DNA from: Gordius sp. MW1
Lineage: Eukaryota > Nematomorpha > Gordioida > Gordea > Gordiidae
NCBI GenBank assembly: GCA_964036665.1
Contig: OZ038527.1
Location: 5,952,001 to 6,016,000, forward strand
DNA length: 64,000 nt
Reading direction: 5' to 3'
Below are positions 11,098-21,900 of the stretch, piece after piece. A program made the position numbers and the translations under genes. The notes below the pieces were generated by a model. It had not been told where the DNA came from, made no database searches, and saw only the letters and a program-made list of their open reading frames with translations. How positions within the stretch are numbered: the stretch's first letter is position 1; each line of letters begins with the position of its first letter.

Positions 11098-11732
11098 CTA
11101 AATTAAAAATTAATATTAAAACAATATATCACTTGTGAAATCCTATGTTTCGACTAGATCCTATATACAAATGGCATAGACTGCAATGCTTCATCTATTT
11201 ATGTGTAAAACATGGGGATAAATTATTGTTAAATATAATGAGAAAATCTAATTAAACGTAACTAACTTGAAAAATGGCTGATGGTAGTTGGTTATAAAAA
11301 GGGGGACGTAGCTTAGATGACGTATTCCTTATATCAATGTTGCAATGGATATATTACTTGATATACTTTCCTATTTTAAAATGGCGGACGAAGCGTTATA
11401 ATTGGCTGAATTTAGCGCGCTATTTAGATACAGAAAAACAGCTGTTCGGCAGTCTATGTTTATTATTAGTCTATGGTCATACCCTGTATTTGCGTTTCTT
11501 TCGTCATTTTGATTAATTTAGAAGTTGATTGATAAGATTGATGCATGAAAGAAAACCTATTCCTCAATAAATAAAGTAATAAGAAGTGTTTTATAGCAGG
11601 TTTTACAAAGATTTTACTTTTTCAATATTTGTAAAAATAAATAACTAATCATTTCGCATTTTATACCCCCCTATAGGCATTCTCGCCGCTTCCTACCTTT
11701 CTCGCCCATAAATTGCATAGCAATAGTTTCGT

Positions 11733-11808
11733 TCCCCCTTCCGTCCTGCACCTCCCTCCCCCCTTCCCTTCACCCCCCCCCTTCCCCCCTCCCTCTTCCC
11801 ACCAGGGC
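11733..11808 (+). repeat. C/T-rich strand-asymmetric tract
   Basis: The tract is dominated by CCCCTTCCC and CCTCC words with almost no G. A closely related tract at 13185-13271 follows copy B of the TIR element, so it appears to be linked to that element's right flank. Confidence 0.6.
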
Positions 11809-11824
11809 CGAAGGCCTTGGTTTA

Positions 11825-13151
11825 TTAATTGCTATGCAATTTATATGCTCGCTTTATGTTGTCCGTCCGTCCGTCCAACGTTCTTAATTGCTGATTCGAG
11901 AGGGCAAAAAATTTTTTTTGTTAAATTAATATATTTTTCTTGTTAATACCATTGATAATATGACTTTTGACAGTGTCCTGGCTACGATCAATGAAAAAAA
12001 TGACCATTGGCCAAATTGTGATTCAAAATCTTTTTTTCGTTTTTTTTCGTCTCTTATGTATTTATATCCTTTTTGACCGTGTCCTGGCTCTGACCAATAA
12101 AAAAAATGACCATTGGCCAAAGTATAAATCGAAATTTTTTTTCGTTTTTTGAATTGTTATAATAGGTTAACATTGATAATTACCTGTGCCCCCCCCCCTA
12201 CAAGGGCCTATGCCTCTACTAATATGGGTCCCTGTGCCTCCCCCCCCCCCCCCCCCCCCCACAAAGGCTTATGCCTCTACTGATGTGGGTTCGAATCCCA
12301 GAGAGGGCAAGTTTTTATTTTTTTTTTAATTAATATATTGTTCTTGTTAATATCTTTGATGATATGACTTTTTGACCGTGTCCTGGCTACTGACCAATAA
12401 AAAAATGACCATTGGCCAAATTGTAATTCGAAATTTTTGTTTTTTTTTCGTCTCTTATGTATTTATATCCTTTTTGACCGTGTCCTGGCTACTATGAAAA
12501 AATGACCATTAGCCAAAGTGTAAAATTTCTTTACTATATTTTAAATATAGGCTATTTGGCCGTTTGCTAGCTAGTGACAAATAAAAAAAATGACCACTAG
12601 CCAAAGTGAGATTAAAATCGATTTTTTTTCTAGATTATAATTATAGCCTAGTAATTTGGCTGTCTGCTAACCATTGGAAAAAATGACCACTGGCCAAAGT
12701 GATAAAAATAATGACCAATAGCCAAGGTCTGATTGGAATTTTTTTTCTTTTTTTTAATATCTTATTTATACTATACATATTCGCATGATTTGAATAGAGT
12801 CTATAGTCATAATTCATTATGGGTCGCCTACACCAAATTGTTTAAATTTATACAGTATCAAAAAAACTCTAAATTGAGAGTTGTACGTTTTGGAAGGATG
12901 ACTATTGGATTTTCCAAAGTCATACCCTCTCTTTGCGTTCCTTTCGTCATTTTGGTTAATTTAGAAGTTGATATATAAGAATGAATGAAACAAATCCTAT
13001 TCCTCAATAAATAAAGTTTATAAGTGTTGTTTTACAAACATTTAACTTTTTAAATATTTGTATAAATTATTACTAATCATTTTGAATTTTATACCCCCCT
13101 ATAGGCATTCTCGCCCCTTCCCACCTCTCTCGCCCATAAATTGCATAGCAA
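11825..13151. mobile_element. DNA transposon with TTGCTATGCAATTTAT-type TIRs, copy B (uninterrupted)
   Basis: It runs from ATTGCTATGCAATTTAT to GCCCATAAATTGCATAGCAA, about 1.3 kb. It holds a (GTCC)n-like patch (11860-11876), hairpin modules near 11984, 12090, 12398, 12495, 12570 and 12672, a tRNA-like B-box module ending at about 12309, and a long C-run (about 12240-12260). It gives the empty-site form for the P-like insertion in copy A. No transposase is encoded, so it is non-autonomous. Confidence 0.7.
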
Positions 13152-13184
13152 ATAGGCTACGTTTATACGGAGTATAGATGAGTT

Positions 13185-13271
13185 TCGTTCCCCCTTCCCT
13201 CCTACACCTCCCTCCCCCCTTCCCTTCCCCGCCATCCCTTCCCCGCCTTCCCTTCCCCCCTCCCCCTTCCC
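13185..13271 (+). repeat. C/T-rich tract, second copy
   Basis: It is similar to 11733-11808 but longer, with repeated CCCTTCCCCGCC-like words. The complementary strand gives a glycine/arginine-rich open frame that is an artefact of this composition. Confidence 0.6.
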
Positions 13272-14099
13272 ATGGTTTGCATAAATAATGATGGAAATAT
13301 TTTATTATAAGTATTGCCCATCGCTGGCTAAACATGTTTTTCACCAGTCTGGGATTAATAAATGGCATGTTGCTCTCTTGAGGCCAACCAGTCAACGCTC
13401 AATTTTCACACATTTAGGCTCGAAGTGACGCGCTGTTTAGCAAGTGGGTGTCTCATCGATGCTAATAAGTAGCATTCAGTCCAAGTAGCTGGTGGAAAAC
13501 AAGCATACAAAAATATTTCCCAGCTAAAAGTCTCAATGGTTTCCTTGACCAGTTTTGTTGTGTGTTCTGGTTCATTATTATGAAATATGATCAGTATTGT
13601 CCCTTTTCAATTATGAGTGTGTTTAATTTAGGGCTTGATTCAAATCCATACTATGGACTTTCGGTATTAACTGTTTCGTCAAGTTTTCGCAGCCCATAGT
13701 AGATCATACCATTATGGTTCCACCAAACTGAGAGCATTTATTTCCCGACTATATTGGGAAGTATTAAATGTCATTACATCTAGATAGTTAATCTTAAAGT
13801 GTCAGAATGATCATTATGTATATAAGCCATATGTAATTAGCAATTACATTTAAAGGTTTTTAATTATCTGTATGGTCCAACGTTGTAATTATATTTCCCT
13901 GTGGTATTTATCACGCTTTAGTACTTATATATGGATCGGAAAACAAAATGTATGGGATTGCGCATGCGTATATAAAAATCACTGAAGCCTAACGGATACC
14001 CAAGGAAAATAATCTTACAAAGTGAAAAGGTTAGCTTTGCAGGCAATGCTAATGGTTCGCCTGGAGTTTCCCAAGATATTTTGTGCTTAGAAATTTCAA
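13272..14099. other. Gene-free stretch
   Basis: Moderately GC-richer than its surroundings around 13310-13720, which may mark an old unclassified repeat. No reading frame with recognisable content was found. Confidence 0.4.
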
Positions 14100-14367
14100 G
14101 GTGGCACGTCAACTTGCCGAAAACCATCTTGCCGAATTGAATGTCCCAATTTAAAAAATGTCCCCCAATTAGAAAATGTCCCCCAACAAAAAAGCATATT
14201 AATCATTCAATTTCGGATTAAAGTTTTAATATTGGTATTTTTAATAAAAATATTGATAATTATTATAAAAAGTTTTATTTTGGGCCTTCTTTATGATAAT
14301 GAAAAGATGGTCGTTAATGTTTCAGGGTGAATTCGGCAAGATGTTTTCGGCGAGTTGATAGGGCACC
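14100..14367. mobile_element. Short TIR element, GGTGGC...CAACTTGCCGAAAACC family
   Basis: The left end has CAACTTGCCGAAAACCATCT and the right end has the complement, CGGCGAGTTGATAGGGCACC. The repeated word AATGTCCC lies near the left end. Flanking 9-mers, AAATTTCAA and GATTTTCAA, match at 7 of 9 positions. A cleaner relative with an exact 9-bp duplication lies at 57363-57490. It has no coding capacity. Confidence 0.65.
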
Positions 14368-14866
14368 GATTTTCAAATGAACCTATTGTATTCGTCAGTA
14401 ACAATTAGATGGAGAAACTGGCTAATATTTAAAATTGAAATAAAATGTGAAGGGTATATTGTAATATCCCTGAACTCTTTCACTTTCTAGATGTTAACGC
14501 TCAAATAATATTTATTAACAAAAGATGTTTTCTACTGGATTTCTTAATGGTATTAGAAGACCCCTCGACCAAATACATAAACAAACAATCAACATAAATT
14601 GAAAACTTGACCTTAGGTTATATGTTTAGCTAACAATTAAAAATAATAAAAAATTTGAGCATAATTAATATAAGAGAATAAGTTTGAATAAAGGAACTGA
14701 ACTAGATAGTCATTGAAATGACGTACCAACTTGGTTAGTATAATTTTAGTGCAGTGGATGGGCCAAAGTATCTAGTTCCTTTATTTTGAAAAGAAATTTT
14801 TTTAAAACATATGTATTAATATTGCTTTAATTTTTAAACATTCCTTGCAAATTGATGGATAACATC

Positions 14867-15012
14867 CATGGGCCTAGCCAGGGAGGGGCTGCCCCCTGTA
14901 AATTTAAATGTCGTTAAAATAAAATGTTAATATGGCTAATACGAAAACGCATCATTTTCCCTCCCTAAATCATTGTTGCTCTCCTCTAATTTTAATCCTG
15001 CCAACCCCCATG
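14867..15012. mobile_element. Short TIR element of the CATGGGCGTAGCCAGG family, diverged
   Basis: It starts CATGGGCCTAGCCAGGGAGG and ends with a degraded complement, CCTGCCAACCCCCATG. The interior has the C-rich word CTGCCCCCT and an AT-rich centre, like the other copies. Flanks share only AACAT, so it is an old insertion. Confidence 0.6.
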
Positions 15013-15210
15013 AACATGTCTATAAATTTGGAACCATTTTTGTTATAAAGGTGGCGTTATCATGTATTAATTAAGACAAAATGATTTAATTATGATAATC
15101 AATATTTCTTATATCTCTATTACCTTTATTCAAAACTAAAAATAGAGGAAGTTTTAATTTTGATTAAACCATAGAACTTTTTTTAAATTCAAGTGTAACA
15201 TTGAATCATG

Positions 15211-15435
15211 TTCAAAATATCGACAGTTAATATCGACAGCCATAAAAAATTACTTTTAATTGCTTTATACACTTAAAATTATATACCACCCTATACCAAA
15301 TAACTTTTATTTATTAATTATATAATTTATTGTTTAATATATTATAGTAAATATGTAGAAATTGCTTATATATAATTCTATATATTTTATTATATACATA
15401 TATTGGTTGTCGACATTATGAACTGTCGATTTTGA
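15211..15435. repeat. Inverted-repeat element with duplicated ATCGACAG motif
   Basis: 15211-15241 and 15404-15435 are inverted repeats of about 31 bp with a few mismatches. Each contains two copies of the motif TATCGACAG or its complement. The 160-bp AT-rich centre has no gene. The size and ends suggest a MITE; no target duplication could be assigned with confidence. Confidence 0.5.
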
Positions 15436-18400
15436 GAAGCGGTAACATTGTTCGACTATTTATATATGATTAGTATTATATTGACATAGGGATAACTATA
15501 TAAATTAAAAAATAATTAAAAACATAAATATGATTTATACTTAAATTATGGCATGTAAGCCTTTGGATTGCAAAACCCTGCAATTAATATATCTCAGTCA
15601 AAACTTATTTGGTCATCATTTAATTCTTATTATCAAATTAAGGAAAAAACTATACGATGTAAACTAGGCAAACACAAAATAATTCCTATTGCACCAAAAT
15701 CTTCTAGAGCAAATATTTGAAGGCAGACATGCCCGACCGGGCACTGGACTGGACATTTTCTCCTTAAAAAAGTCAGTCAAGCTATATATCCATCATAAAC
15801 TTTTTAATCCCAACCTAGATTATATATTTATATGATATAACTAAATAAATCTCCCCACGCTTGATTCAATTAAAGATCTGCACGAACAGCACATTATTTA
15901 AGGACATGTTCATAAGAATCATGTCGAAGAGAGTAAAACTCTATTGACTTTTATATTGTAAATGCTTCCAGATACATTTAAATTTTGTGTCCGAGATTTT
16001 ATAAAACATACCCACCGTTTATCGTGCCATTATTTATTCTAGTTATCTTATAATCATGTATTTATTATAGCATTTAAAGACATGTAAATTGTGTTTAGTT
16101 ATTAGAAAATTTTGTGCATTTTTTCAATTAAATCATGCGTTATGTACGAAAATTGAATATTCCGGCGGGTCAAGCCAATCAAAGTAAGATTGGATTGGGC
16201 AGAATTAAAACAATTTTGGGGCTGGACTGTGTTTGGACTTAAAATTTATGTATTTGGTAACCTCTGGTAGACCATTGAATCGAATAAACTATGAACTATG
16301 ATTTAATAAAAATGATTTATTTATATGCTTATAAAATTTAAAGAAGTAACTTTAAAGGAAATGAAACTTGACTCTTCCTTTTAAAAAGTAGGAAATTGGA
16401 AGCTGCATAGTTACTTTCCCAAGAAGCGAACAATGAACTCAATCTAGTTATTTTTTGGTGTAATTAACAACTTTCATGCTATTGGGGAAATTCGAGTGAG
16501 GATAAAGATTTTTGAGAAAATTGAGTTAAAATAGTATTTTTATAATATAACTTTAATATAAAATTAAGATAATAATTCTAATATTTTGAGTTTTTTATTA
16601 ACATAGCTTGAATTAAACCACAAAATGTAGTAAGACGAAATTTTGACTAATATCTCGCTATAGTCAATTAACATTAATAGAATTAATAACGTCAAATTTG
16701 TAGTTGCCTATACCTTGTGGCCAGTCTTTGACCATAGGTAGATATTTATAAATTTTTTGGAAGGTTTAGGATCCCATAATTTCAATGATGGATTGTTTAG
16801 ATAAATAGAAATCGCTTTGATTTAAAATGTGATACATAATGTTAGACTTAAAGACTAAATAGACTATCCAGTTAAAGCAAGATTGGAAAATTATTTTAAT
16901 TTAGCATGAGAGATATTATTTTATTAAAATACCATGTATTTGAAAATTTAAATATAATGTAAAACACTTTATTATATACGCATAAATTAAATGTTTTTAT
17001 ATTTAATTATAAGGATGCCTGGTTTATATTACTTTTTGAAAACTATTAAATAGCTCAAAATTACACCTTTTGAAGCTGTCAGGCAGCCTTTTGGTATATG
17101 GTTAAGTTGGATCCCATGCATTTTTATAAATAACTTTGCATACATTAAGAGTTCGAGTGGAAATTGGCATAAATCATTGACAAAATTAAGTGTTCGCTTT
17201 GATTAATAATTATAAAGATTTAAGATTAATTCACATGACATGGCATATGCATTTACAAAAAGTGTGCTTCGATTTTGTAAGCCTATATGATGCATTTTTA
17301 TACTCATGTGAAGTTATTACAATCGATCATTTCATTAAACGGGTTAAAAATATTAACCTGTATGCAATCTATTGACCTTCCATTTGGTGCCTGCATATCT
17401 GATTTATTTTGTAAATCATTTTTTAGAAAAGTGCATACGTTCAAATCTAATAAAATAATAGTTATCAGGCTTTCCTATAATTCTAAAGCAGATTTGATCC
17501 TTTTCTATTTTCTCTTATATAAGTGGACTAGACTACAGATGATTAAATTGTAAAACAAATTTAAATGTGAGTGATTATAATGATTAAATTCTAATATGTA
17601 ATAAACTAAATAATTAAGTATTCAAAATAATTAATGGTATTTTCTTAATGGTTAAAAAGTTTATTTTTACGAATAAAAAGTTACTTAAGCTATAATACTA
17701 GCTTGATATATTTTTTCAAAATATATAGCAAATTTAACATATTGAATAGCGTTCGTTGTAATATTAATTCAACTATCATTAAACTGTTTCTTTAGTACAT
17801 CGGTTATTTTTAAAGCCAATCATATATTTTTAACATAATTATAAACAATTTGCTATTCCTCTGACACTTAAAGGATAACAGATCAAGTATACAATAATTT
17901 GCTAACGCATTTTATGAAATGATATAAGGTTTTAATAACTTCTGAACGCACATGGTATCGATTACATATTTAAATGTTGTACACATAGTATTTTTAAAAA
18001 TTAAAAATCAAATCTTACAGTAACTAAATTGCTAGAGCACTTTTAAGGTGTTTCAAATTCAATTCGTGTTGCCAATTAAATTAGGTGTGAGTGATTGTAA
18101 TGATTTTAAAGACAGTGACCGAAAACTGTTTTTTAAGCAAGTAAGACCCAGTAAGACTAAAGTACCTCTAACCTATTACCTTTTTCAATTTTATTAATTT
18201 TAAAATGCCCCTGTAAGGGCACGTACGCGAATCGACCGCTTCAATTAGTATTAACCTCTTTGATAGATATTTTTGCGAGTTTCGTGACATAAGGACTAAA
18301 TACTTATAACCTCATCTCATCACACTAATTTGAGCTGTCTTGTAGCCTAGATTTAATAATCGCGGTTTAATGGCAAGAGTCATTAAAATAGACTTGTGTG

Positions 18401-21400
18401 TGATTCTGTCTGTAGGAAGGAGTATGGTGGTCACTGATAGTAAAGTCTTTACGGCAGTTACATTCAATACATAGAAGATTTTAATAATATTCATTCTGAA
18501 TTCGTTTATGCCCGTTCAATAATTCTTTCAAATATAAGCTTTATTTGGTCTAACGCAGCTTATCTATTTTCGCCCATAATGGATTACTTGGTGTTTTTAA
18601 GTCAACACTGCAAGATTTGAGGTTGTATGTATGTCTAAATATTTTCACACACCTCTCTGCTTTTATAGCTATCTATTATGTTAGCTTTTAGTTATTACAG
18701 CAGTTATCCCTAGTTATACCAACTAAATTTCAAACATCGGTGCTGACCCCCCTATCATACCTGAGATTAACAAAGGTGCCCATTCCCTCAGTTTTATTAA
18801 ATCAATCCCTCAGTTTTAACAAACAATTTTTAATCGGTTAATATCTTTAACCGTTTTACAAAAGTTTATTGATTATTTATTTAATACATGTTTTGTTTAT
18901 GACTTTTTTAGGATCAAGTAGTGTTCGATTCATTCAATTTAAATATTCTATTTTGGAAATAATTTGGGCTTAAAGCCAATTAGGCTTACAGAGTAGGGAG
19001 AAACGCGAAATATTTTATGAAATTTAGGGATAAATTTAAAATGAACCGGGTTGGGCTGCTTTCGGGATAACAATTTTAACGGAGGTTTGGTATTGATTAT
19101 TTCTATTTCATCGTGTTTATTATTAAACCCATTATTTTTAAACTATTTTATAAGTAGAAAACGGCCTGTCAAATAACATTTCCTCCCTCGTACATCATAA
19201 ATGATCTTCGATCCATTTAGGTTATAGTAATGTGACGTAAACCACATTACACCTTACATTTAGGAATTTCTAACTTTCATTTTGGCGCAATTAGTAAAAT
19301 AAAACACTGAACATTTTAAAAAATTAATCAACTATAAAACACCTATAAAATCATCTATTATTGTCAATAAAGCGTCGAGTGATTGATTTTTTACATTCAT
19401 ATTGACCCAATCATAAAATGTATGTCATTCGTAAAATATTTGTACAGAGATAATCTATTTTTTCTTCTCATTGTCAGGTAAATTTTTTTTATGCTAAATA
19501 GATATTTATCCTAATATAGCAATATATTTTTTATCGTAGATTAAAATAATGTGAAATTTACACAATATAAACTTTCTCTTTTAATTTAATTTAATTTAAT
19601 TGATCTACTATATAAATCAAACTAGTTGAACTAACAAATCCAATTATTCGTTCTATAATCAAACAATTTTAACTTTCAGTTAATTTTACTTTTGAAAAAT
19701 TAAAATTAATTTTTAGTTTATTCAAATTTTATATTCGTAAATCTATCATAAGGTCAAAAACTAATATTTATCTTGAAAAATAAAATTTAAATTAAAATTT
19801 TTAATTAGGACTCGGCCGTAGGTAAGTAGACAGCGCAGGGATGAATTATGATTTAAGGCATTAATCATCGCCTTGCCAACAAAATTATTAATTACGAGAT
19901 TAATATGGAGATAAGCTCAGTAGTGTGTCTCTAGGCTACAATGTTTCATAATACTATTAAAAGAATCTCAATAAATCTTTTAATCAATTTATATAAGCCT
20001 TAAATGAAAATAGACTTATTTGAATAGCGCTTTATTGCATTTTCGATTATACAACGGTGTTTTGTAGAACTTTTTGGCAAGATTTGATTTTGTTCTTATG
20101 TCCCAATTACCTTGTTGCCGTAAGATGCAGAATTTTAAGGTTTTCACATTAGAATAAATTATAGTTATTTTTATATATCAATATTTCCTTAAGAGTTTAA
20201 ATAAGTGACTTATGAAATGGATGGTATCAATACACTCTTCTGCACTTTTAAAAAGGGTTTAAACAACAATGCAACAAAAACAAATAATAATATATCCAAA
20301 AAAAGGCATTTCGGATTTCCTAAAATTATGCCATCCAATCTGTCTAATACATTAGTTTAAACATTTTTGGTGTGTTTTATATGAAGATTGTTTTCATTAG
20401 TTTTAATTTATATAAATTATTAAAGACAAGCACTATGGCGCCATTAAAAAGTATCTTCATTAATTTTTATACTAATTAAACGATTTATAAATGGCAAGCA
20501 GCGCTTACCTCTAAGTTCATTTCAACCCTTTTTGAGCTCTATACTATTGATATATAGAGAGCACAATAAATATTAATTGAATATTTCTTTTATCCCCCAA
20601 ATTTATAACAACTTTAACCGTGTTATTTAACCTTATTTTTTGCGTTATAAAAGAGGATTGATTCGTTTGAATAAATAAAATTACGTCTGCAACATGCAGC
20701 TTTACCCAAAATCACTTCCAAATTTTAAATCTCTCTTACTTAAACCCTAGCTATAAGAAATCGACGCGTGGAAATCTTCTATAACGTTCCAACAATTATC
20801 TAAAAAATTTGTTATTTTACCTATTGAGCTTTTTATTGATTATCTTCTCATTTACATTATATTTAAGCTTTTAAAGCCGACGAGTAATTAATTAGTTGCT
20901 AAACAAAAAGGCCTTAATAAGGGTCGCAAAAAATCTTCTTTAATGGTAGCAAACACTTGGGGTGGGGCAGAATCCTAATTGATTATCAGAGTTTTGACTT
21001 AATTGTATGTATTATCGTGAAAGGTAAACTGCTTCACCTTATCTCTAGCACTTTGCATATACAATCACATTTTCAGTTTCGCTTTAAGATGACTTTTAAT
21101 ATGACTGGATCTGACTCAACCCCATACATTTTTGCATAAGTACCGGGTTTTCGATATAGGACCGTATGTTTGGTTGTCTTAATAATTTGCTTACAGTATA
21201 CCAGGTTTTGAGCATACCATACCTTAATTAAAAGTTTACTTATAAAATGTACCCGACATCAAAATTGTTATGTCTTTTTAAGTTTCTTCTATTAAGCACT
21301 GTCCTATTGGTTATGGAAAGTTAGTAAAAAACTATGTGATTACATAAAAGTTATTTAAAATTTGTCTTACATAATCTTTAACATTTAAACAAACTCTATC

Positions 21401-21900
21401 TAGTTGTTAAGAAAAGCTAAAAACAAATGTTCTAAACTAAATTCTGATTGGTTTTTTATTCTCTGAATAGCGATTTAAATTCTCAAATAATGCTTTATTG
21501 AAAAATATTTGTCTTTAAATGCCAGATACCAACATTTAGCAATTATATTTAGATGCCATAAACGCCTTGTCCCAAGGTAAAACTAAAACCTCTATTCTCT
21601 ATATCATTTTTAGTGGAGCTTATAACTATGATTTTGTGTTTTAGTTAACATATAAAATTATAATTACCCGTAATTAAAATAATTTTCACATGCATTAATC
21701 TGCTAGATATTAATAAATTACATTTTCCAGGTGACACTCACCAGAATAAAAGATACAATTTATAGATTTTACCATTAAATTGATGTATCATGTTTATAAT
21801 TAAAATTTTAATTACATTTTGTTAAATGACGCTTTATAATTATTTGGAAAAACGTGTGATTTATGCCATTTCGGTTTTAATAACTATAAATAATAATCGG
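15436..21900. other. Long gene-free AT-rich interval
   Basis: No coding exon, tRNA or rRNA was recognised on either strand. Open frames near 17190-17553 and 20957-21139 are short, AT-driven and lack motifs. A few phrases recur at a distance, for example GTGAGTGATT near 17567 and 18087, which hints at old local duplications. It could hold enhancers of the downstream receptor gene, but nothing visible proves this. Confidence 0.45.

Larger units (their letters stand above)
8163..11474 (-). mobile_element. P-element-like transposon, 3.3 kb, decayed
   Basis: 41-bp terminal inverted repeats (8164-8204 and 11434-11474, one mismatch) begin ATAGACTAATAATAAACATA. GGTCATACC is directly repeated at both edges (8154-8162 and 11475-11483), and the uninterrupted sister copy near 12920 shows the empty site. 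P superfamily elements make 8-bp duplications and encode a THAP DNA-binding domain. A THAP-like exon lies inside on the minus strand (10863-11097). No catalytic domain was recognised. The interior is instead occupied by a foldback structure, G-runs and tandem repeats, so this copy is defective. Confidence 0.75.
4954..11724. mobile_element. DNA transposon with TTGCTATGCAATTTATGGGC-type TIRs, copy A, twice interrupted
   Basis: The left end (TACTATGCAATTTATGGGC) and right end (GCCCATAAATTGCATAGCAA) are inverted repeats of about 20 bp. Copy B at 11825-13151 has the same ends and the same last 250 bp without interruption. Copy A is split by a hAT-type insertion (6373-7085) and a P-like insertion (8163-11474). 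Without these it is about 2.7 kb. A second left end at 5716 indicates an internal duplication or a fused copy. It has no transposase-like reading frame. The interior is repeated hairpin and tRNA-like modules, listed separately. Confidence 0.7.

Noticed and set aside
13099..13395. 98-codon minus-strand open frame rich in Gly, Arg and Lys
   Set aside because: It is the complement of the C/T-rich tract at 13185-13271, so the composition explains the frame, and its ends fall in a transposon terminus.
17190..17553. Two overlapping open frames of 61 and 88 codons
   Set aside because: AT-driven composition with no motif and no flanking splice or start context beyond chance.
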